From: Trinickia fusca
Lineage (GTDB): Bacteria > Pseudomonadota > Gammaproteobacteria > Burkholderiales > Burkholderiaceae
Length of the DNA stretch: 64,000 bases
Direction of reading: 5' to 3'
Assembly (NCBI RefSeq): GCF_003628145.1
Contig: NZ_RBZV01000002.1
Span: 496,001 to 560,000, forward strand
Under the pieces are notes generated by a model. That model was given only the letters and a program-made list of their open reading frames with translations, was not told where the DNA came from and made no database searches. The translations under genes and the position numbers were made by a program. Of the stretch, positions 34,684 through 44,043 are shown one piece after another. Positions within the stretch are counted from its first letter, which is position 1. Every line of letters starts with the position of its first letter.

Positions 34684-35706
34684 ATGGCCGAGAAAGGCAC
34701 GATTCTGGTGACGGGCGGCGCGGGCTACATCGGCTCGCACACAGCCGTGGAACTGCTGGCGAGCGGCTATGACGTCGTCATCGTCGACAACCTCGTCAAC
34801 AGCAAGCGCGAGGCCGTGCGTCGTATCGAGCAAATCGCCGGGCGCGCCGTCGCTTTCTACGAAGCAGACGTATGCGATGCACAAGCGCTCGAGCGCATCT
34901 TCGACGCGCATCCGATCAGCGCCGCCATTCACTTCGCGGCGTTGAAAGCGGTCGGCGAATCGGTGGCCAAGCCGATCGCCTACTATCGGAACAATCTCGA
35001 CACCCTGCTCGTGCTGCTCGAAGTCATGCAGGCACGCAACGTCAAGCGCTTCGTGTTCAGCTCTTCAGCGACCGTCTACGGCGTGCCCGAGCGATCGCCG
35101 ATCGACGAGACGTTTCCGCTGTCTGCGACCAATCCGTATGGTCAGTCCAAGCTGATCGCCGAGCAGATCCTGCGTGACGTCGAACGCGCCGATCCCGCCT
35201 GGCGCATCGCTACGCTGCGCTACTTCAATCCAGTCGGCGCCCATGAGAGCGGGCTCATCGGCGAAGACCCGGCCGGCATACCGAACAACCTGATGCCGTA
35301 CGTCGCGCAGGTGGCGGTCGGCAAGCTCGAGAAGCTGCGCGTGTTCGGCGACGACTACGACACACCCGATGGCACAGGCGTGCGCGACTACATTCACGTC
35401 GTCGACCTTGCGCGCGGCCACATCGCGGCACTCGATGCACTCGCGGCCCGCGACGCGAGCCTCACCGTCAACCTCGGCACGGGGCGCGGCTACTCGGTGC
35501 TCGAAGTCGTGCGCGCGTTCGAGGCCGCGTCCGGACAACGCGTGGCGTATGAGATCGTCGCGCGGCGTCCCGGCGACGTGGCGCAGTGCTATGCGAGCAC
35601 GGCCGCGGCCGAGCGGCTGCTGGGCTGGCAAGCGCAGTACGGCATCGAGCGCATGTGCGCCGATCACTGGCGCTGGCAGTCGCACAACCCGAAAGGCTTT
35701 GCCTGA
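34684..35706 (+). CDS. galE: UDP-glucose 4-epimerase
   Basis: A 340-residue extended SDR enzyme that interconverts UDP-glucose and UDP-galactose (possibly also the N-acetyl forms). The NAD motif is LVTGGAGYIGSHTAVELL (about 8-25), followed by HFAALKAVGESV, FSSSATVYG and YxxxK in NPYGQSK, then the GalE-specific AGIPNNLMPYVAQVA and GTGVRDYIHVVDLA. The ATG at 34684 is preferred over 34678 because the GGAGA site then has normal spacing. It is the last gene of the flippase operon. Confidence 0.95.
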   Translation: MAEKGTILVTGGAGYIGSHTAVELLASGYDVVIVDNLVNSKREAVRRIEQIAGRAVAFYEADVCDAQALERIFDAHPISAAIHFAALKAVGESVAKPIAYYRNNLDTLLVLLEVMQARNVKRFVFSSSATVYGVPERSPIDETFPLSATNPYGQSKLIAEQILRDVERADPAWRIATLRYFNPVGAHESGLIGEDPAGIPNNLMPYVAQVAVGKLEKLRVFGDDYDTPDGTGVRDYIHVVDLARGHIAALDALAARDASLTVNLGTGRGYSVLEVVRAFEAASGQRVAYEIVARRPGDVAQCYASTAAAERLLGWQAQYGIERMCADHWRWQSHNPKGFA

Positions 35707-35769
35707 TCGGTACCGCGGGCGTGGCTGATCGTGGCGGGGTGTCATCCCGGCCCCGGGTTGATTCGTTTG

Positions 35770-35775
35770 TATAAT
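35770..35775 (+). promoter_or_regulatory. Possible -10 box for the WecA-like gene
   Basis: A perfect TATAAT lies 27 bases before the ATG of the initiating transferase gene; the -35 region is weak. It suggests this gene can be expressed separately from galE. Confidence 0.35.
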
Positions 35776-35801
35776 TCGCCGTCCGTTTTTTGGCCACGCT
35801 C

Positions 35802-36905
35802 ATGCTCAGTTTCGCGCTCGCATTCCTCGTTTCACTGCTCCTCACGCTATTGATCGTGCGCTATGCGCACACGCATGTGAAGTTTGCCGCCGACACCGAC
35901 TTGGCCGGCGTCCAGAAATTTCACGCGCGACCGGTTCCGCGCGTCGGCGGGATCGGCATCCTGATCGGGCTTGCCGTCGCCGCGCTGCAGTTGCACGGCG
36001 CCTATCCGGCCGTCTCGCGCGGCATTCTGGCGCTGGTCGCATGCGGCATGCCGGCGTTCCTGTCGGGGCTCATCGAAGACCTCACCAAGCGCGTCACGCC
36101 GACCGTACGCCTCGTCGCCACGATGGGCGCGGCGGCACTCGCCTACTTTCTGCTCGATATCGCAGTCGTGCGCATCAGCGTGCCGCCGCTCGACTTCGTG
36201 CTCTCGTATGCGGCCGTCTCGTGCCTCGTGACGGTATTGGCGGTCGCTGCGCTCGCGAACGCGGTCAACATCATCGATGGCTTCAATGGCCTCGCGTCGA
36301 TGGTCGCCTTGATGATGTTCGCCTCGCTCGCGTACGTCGCGTTCCGGCTGTCGGACCCGATCGTGCTGTCGGCCTCGCTGATCATGATGGGCGCCGTGCT
36401 GGGGTTCTTCATCTGGAATTTCCCGGCGGGCTTGATCTTTCTCGGCGACGGCGGCGCCTACTTCATCGGCTTCATGCTGGCCGAGCTCGCGATTCTGCTC
36501 GTCATGCGCCATCGCGAGGTGTCGGCTTGGTATCCGGTGCTGTTGTTCGTTTATCCGATCTTCGAGACATGCTTCTCGATCTATCGGAAGAAGTTCGTGC
36601 GCGGCATGTCGCCCGGCATCCCCGACGGCGTGCATCTGCACATGCTCGTGTATAAGCGGCTCATGCGCTGGGCGGTGGGTGCGAAGACGGCGCACGAGCT
36701 CACGCGGCGCAATTCGCTCACGTCGCCTTACCTATGGCTGCTATGTCTGGTGGGGGTGATTCCGGCGACGCTGTTCTGGCAGCACACGGTGCACTTGTTC
36801 GCGTTCGTCGTGGTGTTCGCAGCCACTTACGTGTGGCTTTACGTGAGCATCGTGCGATTCAGGTCGCCGCGGTGGTTGGTGGTGCGGCGGGCGCGCAGCA
36901 AGTAA
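35802..36905 (+). CDS. WecA-type polyprenyl-phosphate N-acetylhexosamine-1-phosphate transferase
   Basis: A 367-residue membrane enzyme of the MraY/WecA family with about 10 helices. It carries VQKFHARPVPRVGG (about 37-50), NAVNIIDGFNGLASM (the Mg-binding/substrate loop), IFLGDGGAYFIGF and the loop PGIPDGVHLHMLVYKRLMR, where WecA has its HIH-like motif. It would load a sugar-1-phosphate on undecaprenyl phosphate to start a glycan. A TTG at 35790 is an alternative start. The last ~200 bases exist again as a decayed copy at 38322-38540. Confidence 0.9.
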   Translation: MLSFALAFLVSLLLTLLIVRYAHTHVKFAADTDLAGVQKFHARPVPRVGGIGILIGLAVAALQLHGAYPAVSRGILALVACGMPAFLSGLIEDLTKRVTPTVRLVATMGAAALAYFLLDIAVVRISVPPLDFVLSYAAVSCLVTVLAVAALANAVNIIDGFNGLASMVALMMFASLAYVAFRLSDPIVLSASLIMMGAVLGFFIWNFPAGLIFLGDGGAYFIGFMLAELAILLVMRHREVSAWYPVLLFVYPIFETCFSIYRKKFVRGMSPGIPDGVHLHMLVYKRLMRWAVGAKTAHELTRRNSLTSPYLWLLCLVGVIPATLFWQHTVHLFAFVVVFAATYVWLYVSIVRFRSPRWLVVRRARSK

Positions 36906-37054
36906 CCTCGCACCAAGCGCAGCGACGGGCGGTATCCGTGCTGCTCGGAAAAGCGGCGCACCTCCCCGATTCGCCAGTTGGCCGTCAGCGAGTGCGATGC
37001 ATTTTGGCATCGCTGCCCAGACGCCCCCCTCGCTCGGCCATGCAGCCCATCACA

Positions 37055-38242
37055 TCAACTGCTGGCAGCAACCTGCAACCCGGTGCGGAACGTCATCCTG
37101 CTACCGACCGACCGGCCGTACTCGATGCACGGGCGCTCGATCGTCGCATAAACGATCGAGGCGACGATGCACAAGACGAGCGCACCGCCCCCCGTAATTA
37201 GCCAGAAATACAGCACGTTGCCTGATACAAGCATGTTTCGCATCAGCGCGTTATCGAAGCCGACTGAAAAGACGAAGCCGTGCAGCAAGTAAATGGAGTA
37301 GCTGACGTGGCCCAAGCGGACCGCCGGGCGCGCGTTGAAGAGACCGAACATCGCCGCCCCGTTGCACACCAGGAAGAAGAATACGGCGAGCGGCAACGAC
37401 TGCCCGATCGAGTACGGGCCGGTGTGAACGATCCACGGACCCGCCAGGGCGATAAGCGCCAACGCCGAAAGCAGCCATTCGGCGACCCGGAAGCGCAAGC
37501 CGGCTTCGCGAAGCGAGGCCGTCATCATGCCAACGGCAAACAGCACCGTGAAGTGCCAGATTCCATGTGAGGCGATGATCGTTCCGACGATCGAGGCGCA
37601 GAGCAGCAGAGCCGCAACGACGAGGTGCCAGCGGCCCTGGGCGACGACGGAAAGCGGCAAGAGGGCGAAGTAAAACTTCCACTCGTAGCTGAGCGTCCAT
37701 ACCACGCCGGCGAGGATCAACGCGGTTTGTGGCACTTGATTCACGTCGAGCCCCGGTAGCAAGCCGAGGCCGAACCAGTGCAACACTTCTCGCAGAACGG
37801 CCATCGCCGGCTCGTGCAGCGCCCAACCGGACCGGACTGTCACAACGAACAGCATGCAGACGATCGCCAGACCATAGACGGGCGCAATGCGGAAGAGTCG
37901 TCCGATATAAAGCGCCGTCCAATTGAGACGGCCCCCCTTCGCGACTAGCTTCCCCCAAAACAGGTAGCCGGTGATCATGAAAAAGAGGCTGACGGCGACG
38001 CTGCCCAGCAGTGGATAAAAGGGGTTCGCCGGCGGAAGCCATACGCCCGTCTGCATCCAATGGCGAGCAATGACGGCGTGATGCAGCATCACGCTGAGCG
38101 CGAGATAACCCCGTATCCCATCGAGAGAGCCGACGCGACTGCCGCCCTCGGCCGCCGCATCGTCGACGAACCGCCAGCAGCGCAGCGAAAATAACGCCGT
38201 AACGGCCCCGAGAATGAGGAAATAGGAAAGCAATTGGTCCAT
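37055..38242 (-). CDS. Acyltransferase family 3 (OafA/YrhL-like)
   Basis: A 395-residue integral membrane acyltransferase with about 10 helices. The family motifs are SLDGIRGYLALSVMLHHAVI (about 39-58, with the essential histidine), SVAVSLFFMITGYLFW (about 82-97) and RLFRIAPVYGLAI. Members O-acetylate O-antigen, capsule or other surface sugars. It lies alone and opposite to its left neighbour. It is bracketed by the 3' end of the WecA-like gene and a degenerate copy of that end, so it was probably brought in by a rearrangement. Confidence 0.9.
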   Translation of the reverse strand: MDQLLSYFLILGAVTALFSLRCWRFVDDAAAEGGSRVGSLDGIRGYLALSVMLHHAVIARHWMQTGVWLPPANPFYPLLGSVAVSLFFMITGYLFWGKLVAKGGRLNWTALYIGRLFRIAPVYGLAIVCMLFVVTVRSGWALHEPAMAVLREVLHWFGLGLLPGLDVNQVPQTALILAGVVWTLSYEWKFYFALLPLSVVAQGRWHLVVAALLLCASIVGTIIASHGIWHFTVLFAVGMMTASLREAGLRFRVAEWLLSALALIALAGPWIVHTGPYSIGQSLPLAVFFFLVCNGAAMFGLFNARPAVRLGHVSYSIYLLHGFVFSVGFDNALMRNMLVSGNVLYFWLITGGGALVLCIVASIVYATIERPCIEYGRSVGSRMTFRTGLQVAASS

Positions 38243-38290
38243 GTTCTTATTGTCGTGTTTCGGCTGCCCGGCCTTGAGCTAGCGAGGCGC

Positions 38291-38318
38291 TTGCTTGGCC
38301 GCCGGGGCGGCCAAGCAA
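38291..38318. repeat. Perfect 13-bp inverted repeat
   Basis: A 28-base perfect palindrome (13-bp arms, 2-base spacer) lies between the acyltransferase start and the pseudogene remnant. There is no T-run. It could be a terminator hairpin for the pseudogene side or a remnant of the rearrangement. Confidence 0.6.
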
Positions 38319-38321
38319 AGC

Positions 38322-38540
38322 TGCGCGTGAGATCTCACACGGCGCAATTCACTGACGTCGTCTTATTTGAGATTGCTACGCCTGGTAGAGCGTGATTCCG
38401 GCGACGCTCTTTTGGCAGCACACCGTGTACTTAATATCTTCGTCGTATTGCGTCATTACGTACGTTTGGCTTTATGCGAGCAGTGCGATTCAGGTCGCTA
38501 CGGTGGCGGGTGTGGTGATACCGGCGCAAAACCCTCCGGT
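38322..38540 (+). pseudogene. Degenerate copy of the 3' end of the WecA-like gene
   Basis: The stretch aligns base by base with about 36690-36890, the end of the intact transferase gene: for example GTGATTCCGGCGACGCT, then TTGGCAGCACAC-like and GTGCGATTCAGGTCGC segments recur in the same order. It contains at least two small indels (one inserted base before the IPATLFWQHTV-coding part and two missing bases before CGATTCAGG) and many substitutions, so the frame is broken. Only the last 70 codons are represented and there is no start. It is a remnant, not a gene. Confidence 0.8.
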
Positions 38541-38593
38541 AGTTCAGGCACAGGGCGAAGAGAAGAGCGCACGACACAACGTGCGCTCGCGCT

Positions 38594-40489
38594 TCAGGAA
38601 CGTGCGGCTGCCTGCGACTGCGACGAGACGGCCTGCAGCACTGGCACGCTGGTCGGTCGGTATTCCGGCACCCAACGGCGCAAGTCGCGGCGCACCTCGT
38701 CGTCGGACGGCACGCGATGCTGCGTGAGCCAGGCCAACAAGTCGTCGAGCAACGGATCCTGCACCTCTCTTGCCTGCGCAATACGCAGCTTGGGATGCGG
38801 CGTACGTGTCGTTGTCTCGTCGTCGGCAAGCAGTTCTTCGTAGAGCTTTTCTCCGGGTCGCAGCCCCGTGAATTCGACGCGGATCTGCTCGTCCGTATAA
38901 CCACAGAGCCGAATGAGGTCGCGCGCCAAATCGACGATGCGGACCGGCTGGCCCATATCGAGAATGAAGATCTCGCCCCCCTGTCCCATGCTCGACGCCT
39001 GCAGTACCAGCTGCGAGGCCTCCGGGATCGTCATGAAAAAGCGCGTAATGTCAGGGTGAGTGACCGTAACGGGCCCGCCCTTCGCAATCTGTTGCTGAAA
39101 CTTCGGAATGACGCTGCCCGCGCTGCCGAGCACATTCCCGAACCGCACCGTTTCGAACTGCGTGCGCTCGCTCATTTGCTGCAACGCCTGACAGACCATT
39201 TCCGCCAGGCGCTTGCTCGCGCCCATCACGTTCGTGGGATTGACGGCCTTGTCGGTCGAGATCAACACAAAGCGGTGCACGTCGTTGCGGATCGCCGCAC
39301 GCGCGACGCGATAGGTACCCAGCACGTTGTTACGCACGGCTTGCCACGCATTGAGCTCCTCCATCAACGGGACATGTTTGTACGCGGCCGCGTGATAAAC
39401 GATGTGCGGCACGTATCGCGACATCACCTGGTCGAGCAGCAGCGAGTCTTTCGCATCGCCGACGATCGGCACGACCGATAGCTCGGGAAAGCGCTCGCGC
39501 AGCTCCTCTACGAGCCGGTACATCGCGTACTCGGAAGCATCGAATGCAACGAGCTGAGCCGGTGCGAAGCGCAGAATCTGCCGGCAAAGTTCCGATCCGA
39601 TCGACCCACCCGCCCCTGTCACCATCACGACCCTGCCGCGCAACAACGCTTCGACATGCGGGGTATCGATATTGACGGGTTCGCGGCCGAGAAGATCCTC
39701 CAGATCGATTTGGCGGACTTGAGACAGAAACCCCTGGCCGGGAACCAGTGTCATCAAGGAAGGCAATACCATTGCGCGTACGCCCGCGCGAACACACGAA
39801 GTTGCGACGGACCGCTGCGCCTCCACCGAAGCCGACGGGATCGCAATGATCGCGTGCTCGACCTTCAACGAACTGGCCCAGTGCGCCAAATCGCCGATCG
39901 GGCCAAGCACCTTGTAGCCATAGATCTCGCGGCCCCGCTTCGAAGGATCGTCGTCGAGCAGTCCGACGAGGCGCCATTCACTCGAACGTGCCAGCTCGCG
40001 TGCCAAGCTGGCACCCGCGCTACCGGCGCCAAGGACCAGAACAGGCTTACCTTGTGCCACCAACGCGCCGTAAAGATAAAACTCCTTGGTGGTACGGTAG
40101 ATCGCACGCGCACCGCCCATCAGCAAGAACAGCAAGATCGGCGAAACGACGACGACCGAACGCGGGGTGATCGGCATCGGCTGCACGAGCAGGGACGCCA
40201 CCATCGTGATCAACGCGCCTGCCGCCACGGCTTTGCAGATGCGTACGAGATCGGGCAGGCTCGCGAAGACCCACATCCCGCGATATAGGCCGAATATGCG
40301 GAACATGAAGCCGTAGGCCGGAAGCACCCAGCCTAGTGCGCGCAGGGCCCCAAATAGAAATTCAGGAGGAATCGATCCGTTGAAGCGGATCAGATAAGCG
40401 ACCAGCCAAGCCGCGAAAACAGCGCAAAGATCGAACAGAAATGCGCAGAACGACAGCCACGAGGCCTTGTTATTTCGAAACATTGGCAT
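38594..40489 (-). CDS. WbpM/WbiI-type nucleotide-sugar 4,6-dehydratase
   Basis: A 631-residue membrane-anchored polysaccharide biosynthesis protein. Four hydrophobic helices fill about 10-130, a first Rossmann-like domain follows (PVLVLGAGSAGASLARELA, about 148-166), and then a second, catalytic SDR domain (VVMVTGAGGSIGSELCRQI near 290, YHAAAYKHVPLMEE, STDKAVNPTNVMGASKR). It probably converts UDP-GlcNAc to the 4-keto-6-deoxy sugar for QuiNAc/FucNAc. The start overlaps the upstream transferase stop by one base. With the next two genes it forms the wbpM-wbpL-wbpV-like (wbiI-wbiH-wbiG-like) unit. Confidence 0.9.
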   Translation of the reverse strand: MPMFRNNKASWLSFCAFLFDLCAVFAAWLVAYLIRFNGSIPPEFLFGALRALGWVLPAYGFMFRIFGLYRGMWVFASLPDLVRICKAVAAGALITMVASLLVQPMPITPRSVVVVSPILLFLLMGGARAIYRTTKEFYLYGALVAQGKPVLVLGAGSAGASLARELARSSEWRLVGLLDDDPSKRGREIYGYKVLGPIGDLAHWASSLKVEHAIIAIPSASVEAQRSVATSCVRAGVRAMVLPSLMTLVPGQGFLSQVRQIDLEDLLGREPVNIDTPHVEALLRGRVVMVTGAGGSIGSELCRQILRFAPAQLVAFDASEYAMYRLVEELRERFPELSVVPIVGDAKDSLLLDQVMSRYVPHIVYHAAAYKHVPLMEELNAWQAVRNNVLGTYRVARAAIRNDVHRFVLISTDKAVNPTNVMGASKRLAEMVCQALQQMSERTQFETVRFGNVLGSAGSVIPKFQQQIAKGGPVTVTHPDITRFFMTIPEASQLVLQASSMGQGGEIFILDMGQPVRIVDLARDLIRLCGYTDEQIRVEFTGLRPGEKLYEELLADDETTTRTPHPKLRIAQAREVQDPLLDDLLAWLTQHRVPSDDEVRRDLRRWVPEYRPTSVPVLQAVSSQSQAAARS

Positions 40490-41520
40490 CACCCCTCAGC
40501 TTGTCCTAAAACGTTTGCTCGAAAGCGCTTCCAGCGCGCATCGATGGCTACACCGATCAACATCAGCACAACGGCCCACGAACCGACAATGCACCACTGA
40601 ATCAATATCGGGCGACCCAACGCCCAAACGGCGAGCGCCGTGCCCGCAAGCATGACGGCATACCAGCAAAGCGCCGTGCGAGCATGTCCAACGCCCGAGC
40701 GCACCATACGCTGATAGTAGTGCTCACGATGCGCTTGCCAAAACTTTTCGCCACGTAACAGGCGTCGGGCCAGCGTCACCGATGCATCGCCAATGAACGG
40801 CGAGAACGTCATGACCGGAAACCAGATCGGCCAGATGCCACCACGCCAGCCCCAATATCCCAATGCGCCGGCCAGGAATCCGAGCGGGATCGATCCTGCG
40901 TCGCCGAGAAATATGCGCGCCGGGTGGAAATTGAAGACGAGGAAGCCCGCGGCGGCACCCGCTGTTGCTACGCAGATGAGGCCAAGCTCCGGCGTCACGT
41001 GCGGCGCCATCCACGCGGCCAACGCATAGCCACCGAAGCCGAACAGCGCCATTCCGCCCGCGAGACCATCTGCACCGTCCATGAAATTGTATAAGTTGAC
41101 AAGCCACGTCAGCAAAATCGACATGACGGCAAGCAGCCACCAAGGTGCCGCGGCACGATAGGCGAAGACCACTGCCACCACCGCCATGAGGTGTGCGGCG
41201 AACCGTACGCGTGCCGGCAACCCACGACGGTCATCGATCTGCGAGATCGCGGCAAGAAAGGCTGTGCAAACGGCGATGAGCCACAAATGAGGCGCTGCAG
41301 CGAAAATGGCGACGATCACCATCGGCACGACCCCCCACCCGCCGACGCGCGGCGTTGGCCGCTCGTGCAACGAACGCTCATTGGGAATATCGGTCGCGAG
41401 CCGCCATGCGAAGCCTGTTTTCAACAAGCCAAACAAAATAGCCGCGCAGCCGAGCGACGCTGCAATAGCGACGATCAACAATATGGACAACGAATAAAGA
41501 CCGTTTTGTTCGAAGACCAT
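40489..41520 (-). CDS. WbpL/WbiH-type glycosyl-1-phosphate transferase
   Basis: A 343-residue MraY/WecA-family membrane enzyme. It has the motifs NERSLHERPTPRVGGWGV (about 43-60), NLYNFMDGADGLAGGM (about 143-158) and ARIFLGDAGSIPLGF, plus the ARRLLRGEKFWQAHREHYYQR loop that replaces WecA's histidine motif in the WbpL group. It should start an O-unit with FucNAc or QuiNAc-1-phosphate. It differs clearly from the WecA-like gene at 35802, so the window has two initiating enzymes. The ATG at 41520 is 7 bases after the epimerase stop. Confidence 0.9.
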   Translation of the reverse strand: MVFEQNGLYSLSILLIVAIAASLGCAAILFGLLKTGFAWRLATDIPNERSLHERPTPRVGGWGVVPMVIVAIFAAAPHLWLIAVCTAFLAAISQIDDRRGLPARVRFAAHLMAVVAVVFAYRAAAPWWLLAVMSILLTWLVNLYNFMDGADGLAGGMALFGFGGYALAAWMAPHVTPELGLICVATAGAAAGFLVFNFHPARIFLGDAGSIPLGFLAGALGYWGWRGGIWPIWFPVMTFSPFIGDASVTLARRLLRGEKFWQAHREHYYQRMVRSGVGHARTALCWYAVMLAGTALAVWALGRPILIQWCIVGSWAVVLMLIGVAIDARWKRFRANVLGQAEG

Positions 41521-41527
41521 GTCTGCC

Positions 41528-42484
41528 TTAATGCGTCGCCCGGTACCACCGGACAGTTCTCGCGAGAGCGTCGTCGAGCGAATGGCTCGGCTGCCAACCC
41601 AGCACAGCGCGAATGTGGGCACTGTCCACGCGCAGATTACTGGTCAGCCGCTCGACTTGTGGCAGACGCCCTGTTACTCGACCGACGAAATTCAGCCACT
41701 TGGGCGGCACGGGCAGTAGCCGCGCAGGCTTTTGCAAATGCTCGCCGATGGCACGCGCCAACTCGGCCACAGTGAGGTATTCGGCATCGGCCACATGGAA
41801 ACATTCACCCGCTGCACGGGCATCCGCGACGCAGCGCGCGATTGAATCGGCCAGATTATCGACGTAGACGAGGCTGCGGCGGGCATCGATGGCGGCCAAT
41901 GGCAATGGAATCCCGGTAGCGACCGCGTGCATCAGGGAAAAGAAATTTGCCCCGACGCCCGGGCCATACACAAGCGGTGGACGAATGATGACCACCTCCA
42001 ATCCGGAATGCTTGCCGAACTGCCGCAGGGCGCCCTCGGCCTCGAGCTTCGAGCGCCCGTAGGCGTCCTGCGGGGACGCCGGATCGTCTTCGCGCAACGG
42101 CCAGCCCGGATCCGTTTCGGCGACGGCCTTGATACTGCTCACGAACACGACGCGGCGAACACCATTTTCATGTGCCGCTTTCGCCACCCGGAGGGTGCCT
42201 TCGACGTTTGTAGCGCGAAAGGCAGCGAGCGGATCAACGGACCTCTCCCGCATTACATGCACACGGGCCGCAAGATGAACGACGCAGTCGGCCTGCAAGT
42301 TGCGCGGCCACGTGCGCCCGATCTCCTCGAAGTCCGCCCCCGTCAGCACCCATTCGTCGACGCCGGCGATGCACGTACCCGCTTGCCTGACCACTCCCGT
42401 GACGCGGTGTCCAGCCCCCACCAGCGCGCGACAAACCGCGCGGCCGACGAATCCGTTGGCACCAGTGACGACGATGCGGCTCAC
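41528..42484 (-). CDS. NAD-dependent epimerase/reductase (WbpV/WbiG-like)
   Basis: A 318-residue extended SDR enzyme. The NAD motif is RIVVTGANGFVGRAV (3-17), followed by HLAARVHVM, FVSSIKAV, the YxxxK pair in DAYGRSKLEAE (about 140-150) and RPPLVYGPGVGANF. Relatives reduce or epimerise the 4-keto group made by WbpM-type enzymes. The GTG start overlaps the upstream glycosyltransferase stop by 4 bases (GTGA), which favours it over the frame start at 42490. Confidence 0.88.
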   Translation of the reverse strand: MSRIVVTGANGFVGRAVCRALVGAGHRVTGVVRQAGTCIAGVDEWVLTGADFEEIGRTWPRNLQADCVVHLAARVHVMRERSVDPLAAFRATNVEGTLRVAKAAHENGVRRVVFVSSIKAVAETDPGWPLREDDPASPQDAYGRSKLEAEGALRQFGKHSGLEVVIIRPPLVYGPGVGANFFSLMHAVATGIPLPLAAIDARRSLVYVDNLADSIARCVADARAAGECFHVADAEYLTVAELARAIGEHLQKPARLLPVPPKWLNFVGRVTGRLPQVERLTSNLRVDSAHIRAVLGWQPSHSLDDALARTVRWYRATH

Positions 42485-43356
42485 AACCACTTCCAGCCGA
42501 ACCGGTTGTAGAACTTGAAGGCGGACGCCATGAACATACGGATATGCGCCGCGCCTTTGCGCGCCGCGCCTCCGCCGTGATGGACGGCACGCACTGCCGG
42601 GACATAGACCACGCGCGTGAGTTCATGCGCGCGCAGGCTCAGGTCATAGTCCTCGAAGTAAAGGAAATACCGCAGATCGAAGCCTGAGAGGCGCTTGAGG
42701 ACCTCAGTGCGAAACAACATGAAGCAGCCGCTCACGATCAAGGGATCCCACACGACATCGTTGCCGTTGATGACATCGCGCATTTCATAGCGCCCAAGAC
42801 GGCTGGCGAAGCAGCGCCGGATAGCTTCGGGAAGGAAGCCGCGCACGAACAAATCGAGTACGGTCGGGTAGCGGCGGCACAAGTACTGAATGCCGTGCTC
42901 ATCGTCATCGATGCGAGGCGCCACCAGACCGGCCTCGGGATGTCCATCAAGAAAGTCGAGCGCGCTCACAAAAACATTCGCGTCCATATCGATGTCCGGG
43001 TTCAGGACAAGGTGAAACCGGCTGGTCGCCCGCTCGATCGCCAAATTATGGCCGCGACCATAACCAATGTTGCCGTGCCCACCCAAAACGGTATGAACGA
43101 TGCCTTGCTTGGCCAGCAAGGCGAGTGAATGGGCGATGTCCGGCTCGGGGAGCCCCCCGTTGTCGACGATAAAAAGCGTCAGCGGAACTTGCCCCCGAGC
43201 TTCGCGCAGCCGGCCATATGCCTCGGCCACGCTCGCAAGCGTCCGATTAAGGAGGGCAATGTCAGGCCGATAAACGACCACTGAGATCGACAAGCCCGCC
43301 TCGCCAGTCGAGGAGGCTTGCGAAACCGCTAAGTTCGAAGAATCTGGTCTATCCAT
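42481..43356 (-). CDS. Glycosyltransferase family 2 (rhamnosyltransferase-like)
   Basis: A 291-residue GT-A transferase of the WbbL/RfbF-like group. It shows SISVVVYRPDIALLNRTLASV, FIVDNGG, GNIGYGRGHNLAI (about 95-107), LNPDID (the DxD-like motif) and RYFLYFEDYDLSLRAHE (catalytic base segment). It ends with an ABC-exported O-antigen-style helix. It probably adds a deoxyhexose to the O-unit. It is co-transcribed with the epimerase. Confidence 0.88.
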   Translation of the reverse strand: MDRPDSSNLAVSQASSTGEAGLSISVVVYRPDIALLNRTLASVAEAYGRLREARGQVPLTLFIVDNGGLPEPDIAHSLALLAKQGIVHTVLGGHGNIGYGRGHNLAIERATSRFHLVLNPDIDMDANVFVSALDFLDGHPEAGLVAPRIDDDEHGIQYLCRRYPTVLDLFVRGFLPEAIRRCFASRLGRYEMRDVINGNDVVWDPLIVSGCFMLFRTEVLKRLSGFDLRYFLYFEDYDLSLRAHELTRVVYVPAVRAVHHGGGAARKGAAHIRMFMASAFKFYNRFGWKWL

Positions 43357-43575
43357 TCACTACAGGCCGGCCGAACCTTCCATAGGCCGAAAGTGTGCTC
43401 AAGTTCGCAGACCGAGGCAACGCCCAGTTACGTTTCTTTGCGAAAATTCGTATTTCGCGACACAAAATCGCCCAGGGAGCGTTGCAAAAAATATGAGGGG
43501 CTAGTAGCGCGGCAATCAACGGCGACCGCTGCCCCCGTTGCTTGCGGGACCACCCTGCGCCCAAGCGCAGGCACC

Positions 43576-44031
43576 TCAGATGTTAGGGTGTCTATCCCAT
43601 TGCTGGCGAAAAACCCACATCTTCGCCGAAACGAAATTCACGATCATCCCCGCGATCGAGCCCGCAGCCACGGCCAGCAACGGTCGAAGTTTGCCGTCAG
43701 TGAAGACCGACATGACCGTGTAGTAGGCCGCAAAATTGACGAGCCCGCCCACGGACATTGCAGCCATATAGTTGGCCCATTCACGAAACGCGCTTCGGGA
43801 TTCATCGGCGGCGAAAGTGAACCGCCGATTGATGAACCATGTCACGTAAGCCGCACAGAAAAAGGATACGAGCCGCCCAACGAAATAGTTGAGCGAGCAC
43901 GCCAGCAGCGCATACAGGACTATGGCATCGACGACAAAACCCATCGTGCCGACAACGCCAAACCGCAAAAACTGGGATGTAGTCCCGTTCAGCGGGAACA
44001 CCCGGCAGATCAGATCGCGTATGAAATTCAA
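43576..44031 (-). CDS. gtrA: GtrA family membrane protein
   Basis: A 151-residue protein with four hydrophobic helices and the GtrA pattern FLRFGVVGTMGFVVDAIVLYAL near the start, then a FINRRFTF-type segment and a conserved KMWVFRQ end. GtrA proteins are thought to flip undecaprenyl-phosphate-linked glucose for O-antigen decoration. It lies in a run with a large membrane protein and a GtrB-like GT2, forming a complete three-part decoration set. A weak hairpin (43554-43571) follows its stop. Confidence 0.88.
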   Translation of the reverse strand: MNFIRDLICRVFPLNGTTSQFLRFGVVGTMGFVVDAIVLYALLACSLNYFVGRLVSFFCAAYVTWFINRRFTFAADESRSAFREWANYMAAMSVGGLVNFAAYYTVMSVFTDGKLRPLLAVAAGSIAGMIVNFVSAKMWVFRQQWDRHPNI

Positions 44032-44043
44032 GTTCTTTCCCGG

